Source of the DNA: Candidatus Zixiibacteriota bacterium
GTDB lineage: Bacteria > Zixibacteria > MSB-5A5 > GN15 > JAAZOE01
Direction of reading: 5' to 3'
DNA length: 11,912 nucleotides
Assembly (NCBI GenBank): GCA_030588275.1
Contig: JAUUYJ010000049.1
Coordinates: forward strand, 1-11,912
How positions within the stretch are numbered: position 1 is the stretch's first letter; each line of letters starts with the position of its first letter. The notes beneath the pieces were generated by a model. It was not told the origin of the DNA and made no database searches. It saw only the letters and a list, made by a program, of their open reading frames with translations. The translations under genes and the position numbers were made by a program. Below, piece after piece: positions 1-7,482 of this stretch.

Positions 1-1448
1 CCAAGTGTTTGCGCATCATCCGGGTTATATGTGTATGATGCGGTGTACGATCCACCTCCATTATCAATAACCGTCAAGCCGCCGGCGCCATGCGTCAGAT
101 TATTAACGAGCGTCAACTCGGTCACGTTATTCGGCTCTCTGATTTTAAACGTAACATTAAACGATCCGACTACCGGCTGGTCGGTGTCGGTAAAGTCAGT
201 CGAGATGACAGTTGTATTGGTACTATAACGATTAACCGGTGAGACCGAAACAGCAGTCGCTCCAGCAGTCACCGTTGGCGGGCTATTCGGTATAATCTCA
301 TTTATTTCTAATTCGTCAAGGTTATCAGTATAATCATCAATGGCGTTATCGGAACCATCGGTTACCTCAAAATAAAGATCATAAAGCCCGGTCGTTTGCG
401 CATCGTCCGGATTGTAGCTGTATGATGCTGTGTATGTTCCTCCACCAATATCGGCTATTGTCAATCCGCCGCCACCGTTCGGTTGATTATTCACCAATGT
501 CAACTCGGTCACGTTATTCGGTTCACGAATTTTGAATGAAACATTGAAGGCACCAACTCCAGGGATATCGCTGTCAGTAAAAGTGGCCGAGATAATAGTT
601 GTGTTACTGCCCCAGCGGTTGACCGGAGATACCGTTACCTGTGTCGCTCCGGCGGTTACCTGCGGAATATTGTTGGGGATTGATTCAAAGATATCCAGTT
701 CATTGAGGTTGTCTGGATAATCATCAACAACATTATCGGAGCCATCTGTTACCTCAAAATACAGATCATAAAGCCCCAAAGTCTGCCCGGCTGAGGGATC
801 GTAACTGTACGACGCTGTGTATGACCCACCACCATTATCAACAATTGTCAACCCGCCGCCGCCGTTTGGTTGGTTATTGACCAATGTCAATTCGGTAACG
901 TTGTTCGGTTCACGAATTTTGAAGGTAACGTTAAAGGCGCCGATACCAGGCTGATCAGTATCATTGAAGTCGGTCGAAATAACGGTCACATCGGTCCCAA
1001 AGCGGTTAATCGGCGAGACCGATATTGCAGTGGCACCGGCCACAACTGTCGGTACATTATTCGGGAGAACTTCGTTTATCTCAAGCTCGTTATTATTATC
1101 AGCATAATCGTCAATTGCATTGTCGGTTCCGTCACTCACCTCAAAATACAGATCGTATAGCCCTATTGTTTGGCCAGCCAGTGGATCGTAGCTGTATGAT
1201 GCTGTGTATGATCCGCCACCATTGTCGGTAATTGTCAATCCACCGGAACCGTTTGGCTGATTATTTACCAGCGTCAACTCAGTCGAATTATCAGGTTCTC
1301 TGACTTTGAACGATACATTGAAAGCACCAACACCCGGTTGGTCGGTATCATTAAAGTCGGTCGAGATAGTTGTTGTGTTAGTTCCAAATCGATTAACCGG
1401 AGAAACCGAAACAGCCGTTGCGCCGGCCACAACGGTCGGAGCATTATT
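1..1448 (-). repeat. 387-bp tandem coding repeats, four copies (last one cut)
   Basis: The equivalent proline codon occurs at 1437-1439, 1050-1052, 663-665 and 276-278, exactly 387 bp (129 codons) apart. Copies span about 1448-1062, 1061-675, 674-288 and 287-1. The protein copies are about 80 percent alike by eye, with conserved PNNVTELTLVNN and GGSYTASYSY blocks. The perfect period and lack of indels point to recent amplification by unequal recombination. More copies may lie to the left. Confidence 0.93.
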
Positions 1449-2072
1449 GGCCACCGCCTGAACATCCAGAATAATATCATCAAGGTTGAATTGTGTGTTG
1501 GCCGACGTGTTGTTTCCACTCCGAACGTTTCCCTCAATCACCAAATAATAATTACCAGTTGTGGGAAAACCAGAGGCAACGTTTAAGGCCACCACATTGC
1601 CATCCAATACCTGACCGGAAGCGGGCAGACTCAGGTCACTCCACAGTTCGATTCTTGTACCTGTCCCGGCTTCGGTAGCATACAAATAAATGTCGTTGTT
1701 CAGGGCTTCTCTTGCCGAAGCAGTCTTATACCAGTATAAGCTCAAAGTAACCGCATCGGTCTGGTTAATAACCGTTGGAATGTAAATCGAGTCAACCGCC
1801 TGAAATTGCAGCCTGCGGTTTGTGTTGGTCAAATACCTGATCGACCCGGATGAAACGCCGTAAATTGAGCCATCCCAGCTTCGTGTACCATCACCGATCT
1901 GTACACTATTGAGCCAGTCACTTAGGTCGCTGTCAAAGGTACCGTTGGTAATAACATTTGCCGCTTGAGCAACACCGGCCAGAGTCATCATCAACAGACC
2001 GACTACTATAATTCCGCAAATTTTATTTTTCATCATTGCACCTATAATCTTCAAAACCGAATCGTAACGCAT
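1..2072 (-). CDS. Secreted Ig-like tandem-repeat surface protein (3' end outside window)
   Basis: One uninterrupted minus-strand frame runs from position 2072 off the left edge, giving 690 codons without a stop. The N-terminus has a hydrophobic signal segment ending AGVAQA (residues 32-37, cut before ANVI). Residues 38 to about 205 form a beta-rich module beginning NGTFDSDLSDW, which resembles carbohydrate-binding or jelly-roll heads of secreted proteins. From residue 209 there are tandem 129-residue units opening NN-x-P-T-V and containing DLYFEV and DDYxDN; these look like bacterial Ig/cadherin-type folds with acidic, possibly calcium-binding, loops. The start at 2072 is preceded by GAGGA with 7-nt spacing and an in-frame TGA further upstream. 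An alternative start at 2033 (second of two adjacent ATGs) would give a more typical signal peptide and has a weaker AGGTG site. A surface adhesin or structural role is inferred; no enzymatic motif is visible. Confidence 0.85.
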   Translation of the reverse strand, partial: MRYDSVLKIIGAMMKNKICGIIVVGLLMMTLAGVAQAANVITNGTFDSDLSDWLNSVQIGDGTRSWDGSIYGVSSGSIRYLTNTNRRLQFQAVDSIYIPTVINQTDAVTLSLYWYKTASAREALNNDIYLYATEAGTGTRIELWSDLSLPASGQVLDGNVVALNVASGFPTTGNYYLVIEGNVRSGNNTSANTQFNLDDIILDVQAVANNAPTVVAGATAVSVSPVNRFGTNTTTISTDFNDTDQPGVGAFNVSFKVREPDNSTELTLVNNQPNGSGGLTITDNGGGSYTASYSYDPLAGQTIGLYDLYFEVSDGTDNAIDDYADNNNELEINEVLPNNVPTVVAGATAISVSPINRFGTDVTVISTDFNDTDQPGIGAFNVTFKIREPNNVTELTLVNNQPNGGGGLTIVDNGGGSYTASYSYDPSAGQTLGLYDLYFEVTDGSDNVVDDYPDNLNELDIFESIPNNIPQVTAGATQVTVSPVNRWGSNTTIISATFTDSDIPGVGAFNVSFKIREPNNVTELTLVNNQPNGGGGLTIADIGGGTYTASYSYNPDDAQTTGLYDLYFEVTDGSDNAIDDYTDNLDELEINEIIPNSPPTVTAGATAVSVSPVNRYSTNTTVISTDFTDTDQPVVGSFNVTFKIREPNNVTELTLVNNLTHGAGGLTVIDNGGGSYTASYTYNPDDAQTL

Positions 2073-2079
2073 AGAAAAA

Positions 2080-2084
2080 TCCTC
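2080..2084 (-). promoter_or_regulatory. Ribosome binding site favouring the 2072 start
   Basis: On the minus strand GAGGA lies 7 nt before the ATG at 2072. The competing ATG pair at 2036/2033 has only AGGTG in front. This is the main reason for choosing the longer start. Confidence 0.5.
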
Positions 2085-2160
2085 ACAATAGAATGCTCAT
2101 TTTTTTCTGATGGATGTCGAAGACGGTTTCGGATCATAATAATTGATTCCTGTTGCCAAC

Positions 2161-2189
2161 AAGATTAAAGGGCGAATATGCCCTATCTT
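2161..2189 (-). promoter_or_regulatory. Hairpin in the presumed 5' leader of the repeat-protein gene
   Basis: AAGAT (2161-2165) pairs with ATCTT (2185-2189), and AGGGC (2169-2173) with GCCCT (2180-2184), leaving a 6-nt loop and a 3-nt bulge. It lies between the predicted minus-strand promoter and the gene. No T-run follows in either direction, so it is not a classical terminator. A role in RNA stability or leader control is possible. Confidence 0.4.
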
Positions 2190-2216
2190 AATCTAATTAT
2201 CGACTTCTAATAGCTA

Positions 2217-2244
2217 AACATAACCATTTCTATCCCGTTGTCAA
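2217..2244 (-). promoter_or_regulatory. Sigma70-type promoter for the repeat-protein gene
   Basis: Reading the minus strand, a perfect -35 TTGACA (2244-2239) is followed after 16 nt by TATGTT (2222-2217). The expected start near 2210 gives a leader of about 140 nt. Its -35 overlaps the -35 of a plus-strand promoter candidate. Confidence 0.4.
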
Positions 2245-2265
2245 GTTGTTACTTATACTTAATAT
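2238..2265 (+). promoter_or_regulatory. Possible promoter for trmB
   Basis: TTGTCA (2238-2243) and TAATAT (2260-2265) are separated by 16 nt. Each is an imperfect match to consensus. The leader to the ATG at 2391 would be about 120 nt. Confidence 0.3.
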
Positions 2266-2390
2266 CGTGAATTATCATCAATTTGTCGATGTGAAAATTA
2301 TCACAAAATCGACTTGAGAGTCTCCATTATTATACAACGGCAGGTGACAATCTCGATTCTTCAATTCCGGTTGCCGAACTCAATCGTTTA

Positions 2391-3038
2391 ATGTATATTG
2401 GCGCCAGCCAGAACTTGCTTATGACTATAAAGATACGACAATTTCCGTATGAGCATGAATCCCGTAAGGAGATTCATTTCTACCCCGAAAAAAGGGAGAA
2501 GATATCGACCGATATCCTCGAAATTGGTCCCGGTCGTGGCGATTTTTTATTGGCCACCGCAGAAAATCATCCTGATAAGAGTCTGACCGCTATTGAGTTG
2601 GGTAAGAAAAGGCACTTCAAGATGATTCCCCGAATCGAGAAAAAGGGTCTGACCAATATCACCCTGATTCAGGGAGATGCTCGCATAATCCTTCCACAAT
2701 TTATTGAAACCGAATCGGTCACCAGAGCCTACGTCCTTTTTCCCGATCCCTGGCCCAAAAATCGTCATATCTATTTGCGCCTGATGTCGATCGATTTTAT
2801 CAAACTGTTAATCAAGGTTATCAAACCGGGTGGTCACCTGTTTTGTGCCACCGATTACTGGCCGTATGCCGAGTGGGTGATTTCAAACGTCCTCAAAATC
2901 GATAGCCTCAAAATTGAGGGAAAACCATTTTTTACCAGCATGGATCAAGTTGATTTTTATCAGCCATCCTTTTTTGAAAAAAAATGGCGCGGCGAAGGCC
3001 GAGCTATTTATTATATGCGTTTTCTTAAAACCGAATAG
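2391..3038 (+). CDS. trmB: tRNA (guanine-N7-)-methyltransferase TrmB
   Basis: SAM-dependent enzyme that methylates N7 of G46 in the variable loop of tRNA, acting in the cytoplasm. The 215-residue protein is of normal length. Visible motifs in order: SAM-binding motif I ILEIGPGRGDF (residues 42-52), acidic E69 after the second strand, QGDA (94-97), the family signature FPDPWPK followed by RH (117-125), ATDYWPYAEW (153-162) and the C-terminal SFFEKKWRGEGRAIYYMRF block (193-211), which replaces the usual T-x-F-E-x-R-G. The start at 2391 has no good Shine-Dalgarno; an ATG at 2421 (residue 11) is an alternative, also without one. It is transcribed away from the repeat-protein gene and converges on the usher gene, and it appears to be a stand-alone housekeeping gene unrelated to its neighbours. 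Confidence 0.95.
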   Translation: MYIGASQNLLMTIKIRQFPYEHESRKEIHFYPEKREKISTDILEIGPGRGDFLLATAENHPDKSLTAIELGKKRHFKMIPRIEKKGLTNITLIQGDARIILPQFIETESVTRAYVLFPDPWPKNRHIYLRLMSIDFIKLLIKVIKPGGHLFCATDYWPYAEWVISNVLKIDSLKIEGKPFFTSMDQVDFYQPSFFEKKWRGEGRAIYYMRFLKTE

Positions 3039-3191
3039 TAAATATTCTTGCCGGCAGGCTTCGTCGGTCTTTTTCCCAATTTTCATTCGAAGAGCTCGAC
3101 AGCCTACCCCTCAAGGGGGTAAGCCACTGTAATTCGCTTCACCCCGATGGGGTTTCGCTCCAACATTGGCCTAAGAGCGGCAATGCCGCCG
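3039..3191. other. Hairpin-rich gap between convergent genes (terminators or palindromic repeat)
   Basis: Four potential stems lie in 153 bp. A weak CCG/CGG stem at 3051-3067 is followed by five Ts and could end trmB. TACCCC/GGGGTA is at 3105-3121, ACCCC-gat-GGGGT at 3141-3153, and GCGGC-aat-GCCGC at 3177-3189. The last stem sits 2 nt beyond the usher stop codon. None except the first has a T-run. The mix of GC-rich short palindromes unlike the AT-leaning surroundings suggests a dispersed intergenic element as well as termination. Confidence 0.45.
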
Positions 3192-5828
3192 TTACTTCAG
3201 GGGGATTAGAACAAAATTAATATCATCAACAACGGAGCCACCTTCAACCGCATCAACTTTAAAATTGAGCATCACCGGCTCGGCTCTATATCCATAAGTA
3301 TCAAGCTGATCAGAATCAATTCTCGCCTGATAGTCACCTGGCACTAATCCAAGATAATAATATTCGCCATTATTAAAAGTTGTGATCTCCGTCTGCTGGC
3401 CGTTCCCAAGATTAAGTATTATTACCTTTATCCCGCCGATCCCAGCCAGTCCGTGCGTCAACTGACGCTTAACCATGCCGTTTATCTCTCCGGCGATAAC
3501 CAGCGGAACATCAATGGAGGTGACAACGTTGGGATTAAAACGAACGCGGTAATTTTCGTTGGTCGGCTTCAAGAGCGGATTATCAAGACTATACTTGTCA
3601 ATCTGCAAAACATATTCATCGTAAGGGCGGAGACGGTCATAATAAAACATCCGGTTATCACCAATCGGTCGCCCACCGGCTCCCTGCATTTTCGCTTTCA
3701 GGCCGGGGACATACTCATCGTTCTTATCGTACACGCCATTAAAATTATTATCCATAAACGGTCGCAGGACTGCCGATCCAAACCCAACGCCGTTATACCG
3801 ATTGAAATGAACCTGTCCTGCTTCATGATTATAACGCATCGATCCTTTTTGTACCTGGCTTAATGAGGTTTGATTTTCAGATGAGAGCATCCGGGTGGCA
3901 AACGAGGCAAAATTGGTGAAGATATTAAAAGTCGCCATGATTGTATTCGAAGCGGTCAACTCGTTCCGTTCAAACGAAATGGTCAACTGACCGGTTTTAA
4001 ACATCCGCCGGGCCAGATAGACCCCATATTTCAATGCCTGCTTTTGTGTATGATCGTAATCGACTCTTATCTGAGGACGAATCCATCTAAACAGTTTGGT
4101 GGACAGGATCAGCTGACTGATTAACGACTTGTTGACATACGGATTGTCGGCATACTCGGTCTGTTTAAACTTTCCGATATAGATCGCATGCATCAATGGA
4201 AGTCGGCCGCTGAATCCGAGATTACCACTAAACGACTGGAAATTAGTATAGCGGGTCAATGAACCATTCAACCTTATGTTAAAACTTCGATTAAACAGTT
4301 TAAACGATGAGGAAATTGCCAAATTGGAACGGTCAATCTGAGACATCCGATTCCGAATCGAGGTTGTATCAAAAACCGTATATCCACCATTAAAGTTCAC
4401 CAGCGATGGTTGTGTATAAGTGAAACTTCCACCATACGTATATCCGGGCACGGCATGGCCGTTTAGCGTCATATTGCTGATCGGTTGCAACACCGCTTCG
4501 ACTGCAATACTCGATTGCTCGGGCTGATCTTTGTTCGCACTATTATTCGTCCCGAACTCTTGGCTAACAACGGAATCAGATATAAGTGGTAAATCGGCAC
4601 TCACACCAATGGTAAATCGATTTGTTATGCCGTAGAAATTGCTGAATTGGGAATAGTAATTATTCTCAACCGGAGCTTTGCCTCGGCCAGCGATCAATCC
4701 ATATTCGAATTGACCTTTCGGAATCAGATTGTGCGGAACCCTGATATCCATCCGTTCGATCCGAAACTCTCCGTTCGGCCCATACATCTTAAGTTCGATT
4801 GAGCTGGCCCCATAATAGATATCGACGTTAAAACTGTACATCCCGTTGTGATCGGTCCGGGTAAAATCGGCCAGCCGTCCATCGACAACCAGTTCAACTT
4901 CCCAGCCATCTCCAAGATATTCGTCGATATCAATCGTCTGAAAATGTTTACGCCTGACTTGCGGTTTATTGGTAAGCTTTAGCCCTTCAACCGAACGTCC
5001 CAACGGTCCGGAGGTTGCGACCTCTCCGACCTCTGCCTGAGTAAAATATTTGCTGTCGCCGTAGTAATAATGCCACAAGTAGCGCAGTTGATCGGTTTGG
5101 AATCCCTCCCGGCTATCACCCCCACCGGAAATCATCAAGTCCCCGCCCAAAACCATCCCGCCAGTAGAGAGGTTAAAATATTGGGTACGACTAACTCCCA
5201 AAAGGGAAGTTGAAACGGTCCAGTCAACCACTCCGGCCCGAAACATATCCCGACTATAAGGCAGGGTCATGACATCTTTTAGGGATACCTTTTTGGCCTG
5301 TAGTTTGGAATGCTCTTTTCGGCGCATCATCGACCGGTAGGCGGGAAAATCTTTATTAAGCGGAAGCATGATTTCCAGCTTGGAAAAATCAAAATTCATT
5401 GGTAGGGAAAAGTAAGGTTGGTAAAGATCTATTCTCAAAAAGAAATCAAGATCATTTTCGATGTAATCACCGGTCAGCAGTTTGAATTCTTTTCCTTCAA
5501 ACCGGATTACCTTTTTCTCCAGATCAATGACGAATCTGGTATTGGCATCAAAGAGATAACCTGAAATATTCTGACCACTTAAATCTCGATTGACGTTGAA
5601 ATCAAGAATGCGGAAAAGCTCCAGAATCGGCACAAACAAAGTTCTGCCATCGTACTGGACAAAAATATCGGCGGCCAACAGCCGGGGAATATTAAGACCA
5701 ACGACGATCTCCTCAACTCCATCGTTGCTCAAGTTCTGAGCCGACAGGGAAGGGGTGATTGTCAACAGAAGTCCTAACATCACCAAAACCAGATATTTTC
5801 TACAAACTTTTTTCACCATTATATCCAT
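3192..5828 (-). CDS. Outer-membrane usher of a divergent chaperone-usher fibre system
   Basis: The 878-residue exported protein is expected to form the outer-membrane pore that receives chaperone-subunit complexes and polymerises the fibre. Signal peptide 1-30 is cut at LSA|Q. Residues about 55-155 contain GRTLFVPILELFRIL, resembling the copper-amine-oxidase-N-like module of alternative ushers. Residues about 200-660 are rich in alternating beta strands, fitting a barrel. Residues about 300-370 (DGWEVELVVDGRL, YGASSIELKMYGPNGE, IPKGQFEYGLIAGRG) match the usher middle-domain pattern of an Ig plug followed by the barrel strand that restarts the pore. Unusually, the C-terminus has an SdrD-B-like module with DNNFNGVYDKND (693-704) and a CarboxypepD-type module (about 775-850) instead of typical FimD C-terminal domains. 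It follows the chaperone gene by 20 bp. A start at 5819 is possible. Usher identity rests on the middle domain and context, since overall similarity to FimD is low. Confidence 0.8.
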   Translation of the reverse strand: MDIMVKKVCRKYLVLVMLGLLLTITPSLSAQNLSNDGVEEIVVGLNIPRLLAADIFVQYDGRTLFVPILELFRILDFNVNRDLSGQNISGYLFDANTRFVIDLEKKVIRFEGKEFKLLTGDYIENDLDFFLRIDLYQPYFSLPMNFDFSKLEIMLPLNKDFPAYRSMMRRKEHSKLQAKKVSLKDVMTLPYSRDMFRAGVVDWTVSTSLLGVSRTQYFNLSTGGMVLGGDLMISGGGDSREGFQTDQLRYLWHYYYGDSKYFTQAEVGEVATSGPLGRSVEGLKLTNKPQVRRKHFQTIDIDEYLGDGWEVELVVDGRLADFTRTDHNGMYSFNVDIYYGASSIELKMYGPNGEFRIERMDIRVPHNLIPKGQFEYGLIAGRGKAPVENNYYSQFSNFYGITNRFTIGVSADLPLISDSVVSQEFGTNNSANKDQPEQSSIAVEAVLQPISNMTLNGHAVPGYTYGGSFTYTQPSLVNFNGGYTVFDTTSIRNRMSQIDRSNLAISSSFKLFNRSFNIRLNGSLTRYTNFQSFSGNLGFSGRLPLMHAIYIGKFKQTEYADNPYVNKSLISQLILSTKLFRWIRPQIRVDYDHTQKQALKYGVYLARRMFKTGQLTISFERNELTASNTIMATFNIFTNFASFATRMLSSENQTSLSQVQKGSMRYNHEAGQVHFNRYNGVGFGSAVLRPFMDNNFNGVYDKNDEYVPGLKAKMQGAGGRPIGDNRMFYYDRLRPYDEYVLQIDKYSLDNPLLKPTNENYRVRFNPNVVTSIDVPLVIAGEINGMVKRQLTHGLAGIGGIKVIILNLGNGQQTEITTFNNGEYYYLGLVPGDYQARIDSDQLDTYGYRAEPVMLNFKVDAVEGGSVVDDINFVLIPLK

Positions 5829-5848
5829 AAACCCACAATGTGCGTGAG

Positions 5849-6730
5849 TTAATCGAGATACACTACCCGGTTAATTTCATTGCCAAAAACCATAAACTCA
5901 CGGGCTATATCGGTACGTCCCTCACTTGTAATTTTGATTTCGACCTCAAACGGCATCAGATGCTCACCCGGAACGTAAGGCATCTCAAGTTTTCTTTTCA
6001 GATTTCGATATACGGCCAGATCGGTTCCGGCTAATGCAACCTGCTTTTTGTCGGCATCCAGAACACGACAGGAAATGCGACCGAGGTATGAGGCATTTCC
6101 ATGATTGGCCATATCAACAATCACTCTCAGCTTTTTGTCATCTCGACTGGTCTGAATATTGGTGACTTCCAACTCAGCATTCATTTGACCATTACGAAAC
6201 TTCAGCATGATCGCCGTCTTGATGATCATATTCAGCGTGGTTGTAATCCCATCCGATTCACCGGCTGTGGGAATCGTCGTTTGGCCCTGTTGCGACCTGA
6301 CTATGATGCGAGCCCAATATTCACCCTCAGGGAGATTTTGAGGAGGTCGGGCTACCAAACGGACGACCTGCTCACCATTCGGTGGGACCAATACTTTGCG
6401 CGGAAAGGCACGAACCCAATCAAGAGCCGACCGGGGATCGACGACGTTGGAATCTTCGATAACTACTTTGACGTTGCCCAAACTGTCCGATTCGGGCAAG
6501 CCAAACCCAAAACTGATGGTGACTTCAATCGGTTTATCGGTTGGGTTCTGGACATTTATTCGCCCGGTCCGATTCTTATCAGACATAAAAACAACCGTAG
6601 GTGCGACCAGCACCCCGGCAGACAATTTGGTCGAGATAAGGATAAAAACAACCAGTAAACAGAAAAACCGACGTCCAAAACCTGCTTGGTTACCGGGTAT
6701 CAGTGATTCGCTTCGTTTCATTCTAACCAT
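5849..6730 (-). CDS. PapD-like periplasmic fibre chaperone
   Basis: The 293-residue protein has a signal peptide over residues 1-38 (hydrophobic stretch 22-36, LSA|G). A first Ig-like domain (about 39-150) opens with APTVVFMSDKNRTGRINV and carries the hallmark edge strand KVLVPPNGEQVVRLVARPP (112-130), followed by LPEGEYWARIIVR; this is the PapD N-terminal pattern used for donor-strand complementation of subunits. A second Ig-like domain (about 165-285) follows. The expected role is to hold Sec-exported pilin subunits folded in the periplasm and deliver them to the usher encoded 20 bp downstream. The ATG at 6730 lacks a clear ribosome-binding site; the ATG at 6721 has GGATGG 5 nt upstream and may be the true start. 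The pilin genes lie immediately upstream, which supports the assignment. Confidence 0.88.
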   Translation of the reverse strand: MVRMKRSESLIPGNQAGFGRRFFCLLVVFILISTKLSAGVLVAPTVVFMSDKNRTGRINVQNPTDKPIEVTISFGFGLPESDSLGNVKVVIEDSNVVDPRSALDWVRAFPRKVLVPPNGEQVVRLVARPPQNLPEGEYWARIIVRSQQGQTTIPTAGESDGITTTLNMIIKTAIMLKFRNGQMNAELEVTNIQTSRDDKKLRVIVDMANHGNASYLGRISCRVLDADKKQVALAGTDLAVYRNLKRKLEMPYVPGEHLMPFEVEIKITSEGRTDIAREFMVFGNEINRVVYLD

Positions 6731-6747
6731 CCCATGTTATCTTATCT

Positions 6748-6823
6748 AACACCTATAAAGGTGTTTCACCCATCGGGTGTGATAATCCTTTCGGGGCAGG
6801 CCATCCAATAGTCGGCCCCGAAA
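6748..6823 (-). promoter_or_regulatory. Three consecutive hairpins between pilin and chaperone genes
   Basis: On the minus strand, reading from the pilin towards the chaperone, there is a 9-bp stem TTTCGGGGC/GCCCCGAAA (6823-6815 with 6797-6789, 17-nt loop), a 5-bp stem CACCC/GGGTG (6779-6767) and a 7-bp stem AACACCT/AGGTGTT (6765-6748, 4-nt loop). No long T-run follows any of them. They could protect the 3' end of pilin mRNA, cause partial termination, or mark processing, lowering chaperone and usher expression relative to pilin. Confidence 0.55.
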
Positions 6824-6867
6824 AGATTAGTTCCGGATTTTTACATCCCCCGGACGGGTCCTAAAAT

Positions 6868-7425
6868 TTAGGTTCCATCATAGGCGACAGTCAAGATAAT
6901 ATCACCTGTGTATGCACCGGCCGTCTGATCGATAGTCGGCAGAACGGTGCCGCCCAAAAAGATTTCAATCGATGAAGCGGCATCAAAATTAGTCGTCGGC
7001 AAGTTGTGCGGGTTGTCGTCGGCATAACCGTTGGCCGCCAAAAATGCGGTCGGATCACCCGATGAAACACCAGCGGTATCGATGTTGCAATCGGTGGCGG
7101 AAAACGAAATCACCATTCGGTCGGAATCACCGGTGATGGATACATAATCCGGCAACTGCATATACATCGATACTCCGGCACCGGAAGCACCAGTAATACT
7201 AAAAACACCAGCGGCGGCGTTATCGTTGGTAATCGCCTTCGAAACACCCTGATAAACCGATCCAAAGACCAATGTACCAGCGGTTACGGTCAAAGCGGCC
7301 AAAACTGTAGCGGTTGCTGAACCGTTGGCGATATCCTGAGCTTGCGCCATAGGAGCACAAACCATGATTACCAAAGCGGCGATCAGAACTGTCAAGCCCT
7401 GCGTTGATTTACAAAATTTATACAT
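6868..7425 (-). CDS. DUF4402-type pilin subunit, copy 2 of a near-identical pair
   Basis: The 185-residue exported protein has a signal peptide over residues 1-29 (AQA|Q). The mature domain shows the DUF4402 pattern: an alternating hydrophobic strand SATATVLAALTVT (36-48), LVFGSV (52-57), a central LPDYVSITGDSDRM block, and the C-terminal FLGGTVLPTIDQTAGAYTG followed by ILTVAYDGT. Such domains are beta-sandwich subunits exported by chaperone-usher relatives. The mature region differs from the upstream copy (7483-8046) at only five residues, yet the signal peptides are unrelated. It has a single cysteine (C113), so any disulfide would be between chains. The start is supported by AAGGAG 6 nt upstream. 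The chaperone and usher follow on the same strand, probably co-transcribed. It is most likely a major fibre subunit. Confidence 0.9.
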   Translation of the reverse strand: MYKFCKSTQGLTVLIAALVIMVCAPMAQAQDIANGSATATVLAALTVTAGTLVFGSVYQGVSKAITNDNAAAGVFSITGASGAGVSMYMQLPDYVSITGDSDRMVISFSATDCNIDTAGVSSGDPTAFLAANGYADDNPHNLPTTNFDAASSIEIFLGGTVLPTIDQTAGAYTGDIILTVAYDGT

Positions 7426-7431
7426 CTCCCA

Positions 7432-7454
7432 CTCCTTTTATAGGGAAATTTCCC
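7432..7454 (-). promoter_or_regulatory. Strong RBS with adjacent GGGAAATTTCCC palindrome
   Basis: AAGGAG (7437-7432 on the minus strand) lies 6 nt before the pilin ATG. A perfect 12-bp palindrome (7443-7454) sits just upstream in the 57-bp gap between the two near-identical pilin genes. It may be a small hairpin or a protein-binding site. Confidence 0.4.
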
Positions 7455-7482
7455 CGTCTTAATTTACTCATTTTCATTTCTA

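Noticed and set aside
1..1448. CRISPR array
   Set aside because: The repeats are 387 bp, coding and in frame, with no spacer structure and no cas genes.
870..1586. Several short open frames on both strands within the repeat region
   Set aside because: They recur with the 387-bp period in the wrong frames, while a single minus-strand frame runs uninterrupted from 2072 to the window edge.
2073..2216. Riboswitch (for example cyclic-di-GMP class I) in the leader of the repeat-protein gene
   Set aside because: Only one hairpin is present, and the conserved core patterns of known classes could not be found.
3453..3863. 136-codon open frame on the plus strand inside the usher gene
   Set aside because: It is a shadow of the usher frame with low-complexity composition and no recognisable motif.
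6101..6658. 185-codon open frame on the plus strand inside the chaperone gene
   Set aside because: It is antisense to a well-supported chaperone, has no signal or domain pattern and no ribosome-binding site of note; it reflects codon bias of the opposite strand.
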